A DNA stretch of 64,000 nt, taken from JBFLYC01 sp040756735. GTDB lineage: Bacteria; Bacillota; DSM-16504; Desulfitibacterales; Desulfitibacteraceae. A program made the translations under genes and the position numbers. Below the pieces are notes generated by a model. It worked only from the letters and a program-made list of their open reading frames with translations, had not been told where the DNA came from and did no database searches. Shown piece after piece: positions 63,155 to 64,000 of the stretch (positions within the stretch are counted from its first letter, which is position 1; every line of letters begins with the position of its first letter). Where the stretch lies: positions 1-64,000 of the forward strand of contig JBFLYC010000020.1 of assembly GCA_040756735.1 (NCBI GenBank). The letters are read 5' to 3'.

Positions 63155-64000
63155 ATGACTACCATCTTTTTTACAACTGACATTCATGGTTCGGAAGTTT
63201 GTTGGAAAAAATTCATCAATGCGGGGAAGTTTTACAAGGCAGATATAATAGTTTTAGGCGGAGACATGACAGGCAAGGCCCTTGTTCCCTTTATTAAAGA
63301 CAGCAAAGGAAATTACAAGGTCTCCTTTTTAGAAGAAGATATGTATCTTAATGAGGTTCAAAAGGAGCAAATGGAAAAAACCATAGCAGACAGGGGCTAC
63401 TACCCGATAGTTATGACTGAAGACAGGTTTCTTGAACTGAACAGTAATCCTGAATTAGTTGAGGAATTGTTTGTAGAAAGGGTGGTTATGGCGGCTGAAC
63501 GTTGGGTGCAGTATGCTGAAGAAAGGTTGTCAAAGTGGGGTATTCAGTGTTTTATTTGCCCTGGAAATGATGATATGTTTGAGTTGGATGCAGTGTTTGC
63601 CAAGTCAAAATATATAACCCTGGCAGAAGGAAAAATCATAGATCTTGACGGCCACTACAATATGATCAGCACAGGTTGGTGCAACTATACGCCGTGGAAT
63701 ACCCACAGGGAATGCAGTGAAGAGGAATTGGAGGAACGCATTGAAAAGATGGCCGGGGAGGTGCAAGACATGACAAGATGTATTTTCAATCTTCATGCGC
63801 CTCCCTACGGCTCAGGTTTGGATGAAGCGCCTGAACTTGATGAGAATTTAAGGCCAAAATACGCTGGTCGTTCACTAATTCCGGTGGGGAGCCACGCTGT
63901 GCGAAAAGTAATTAAAAAATATCAGCCTCTCCTGGCCCTGGTTGGTCATATACACGAGGGAAAAGGCATCAACCGCTTGGGTAAAACCCTTGTGGTCAAT
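63155..64000 (+). CDS. metallophosphoesterase (runs off window end)
   Basis: The first 282 codons of a calcineurin-like phosphoesterase, open to the window edge. Metal motifs are visible: TTDIHGSE (DxH), VLGGDMTG (GD), CPGNDDMFE (GND), NLHAPPYGSG (H) and VGHIHEGKG (GHxH). The domain is therefore nearly complete, although the C-terminus is missing. No signal peptide; cytoplasmic. AAAGGAGG stands before the ATG. Its substrate is unknown; position after the APC permease suggests a role in the same pathway. Confidence 0.85.
   Translation, partial: MTTIFFTTDIHGSEVCWKKFINAGKFYKADIIVLGGDMTGKALVPFIKDSKGNYKVSFLEEDMYLNEVQKEQMEKTIADRGYYPIVMTEDRFLELNSNPELVEELFVERVVMAAERWVQYAEERLSKWGIQCFICPGNDDMFELDAVFAKSKYITLAEGKIIDLDGHYNMISTGWCNYTPWNTHRECSEEELEERIEKMAGEVQDMTRCIFNLHAPPYGSGLDEAPELDENLRPKYAGRSLIPVGSHAVRKVIKKYQPLLALVGHIHEGKGINRLGKTLVVN

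Overview
The window looks like chromosome of an anaerobic, S-layer-bearing low-GC Gram-positive (Bacillota, class Clostridia, Peptococcaceae/Thermincola-like in flavour). The signs are strong AGGAGG ribosome sites with several GTG and TTG starts, SLH and LysM surface proteins, an oxygen-sensitive CooS carbon monoxide dehydrogenase, AcsA with AcuA/B/C, BMP-type nucleoside uptake and a SorC-type DeoR. No rRNA, tRNA, CRISPR array, phage or intact transposon was seen. The genus call is inference.

Layout. 1-7.0 kb: the edge of an aminotransferase-like gene, urocanate hydratase (hutU), a SARP/AAA/TPR regulator and a YjiH membrane protein. 7.0-11.8 kb, minus strand: acetyl-CoA synthetase with its acetylation-control genes acuA, acuC and acuB. 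12-16.5 kb: lemA, an M48 protease, a uracil-DNA-glycosylase-like protein, an IS1182 relic, a small protein plus frameshifted nucleotidyltransferase pair, and a small secreted peptide. 16.5-21.8 kb: a two-component system behind a Pho-box-like array, cooS, and a ygbA homologue.

22-46.3 kb is the most interesting part. A LysM-bearing secreted 5'-nucleotidase, a 2483-residue SLH-anchored protein (several OB folds plus a PHP phosphoesterase domain), purine nucleoside phosphorylase, and the deoC-cdd-bmp-nupOPQ-pdp-deoR cluster lie together. Four separate promoter regions here (21966, 25938, 36592, 37535) carry the same composite operator: a TGAACA/TGTTCA-type palindrome preceded by a GARCAAA half-site exactly 20 bp upstream. 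The palindrome matches the known Bacillus subtilis DeoR operator. I infer one DeoR regulon that degrades nucleic acids or nucleotides at the cell surface, imports the nucleosides and breaks them down to deoxyribose-5-phosphate and bases. Three YibE/F membrane-protein genes (one intact, two decayed) sit beside the surface enzymes, and a third nucleotidase is decayed.

46.3-53 kb: glutamate dehydrogenase, a receiver plus PEP/pyruvate-binding fusion protein, a CBS protein, a membrane-anchored trypsin-like protease and an isoaspartyl methyltransferase. 53-64 kb: PhoH ATPase, a block of GGGGACGGTTC repeats, a C69 (secernin-like) peptidase, a SagB-type nitroreductase, a membrane-anchored FAD oxidoreductase, a PucR regulator, an APC amino-acid permease and a metallophosphoesterase cut by the window end.
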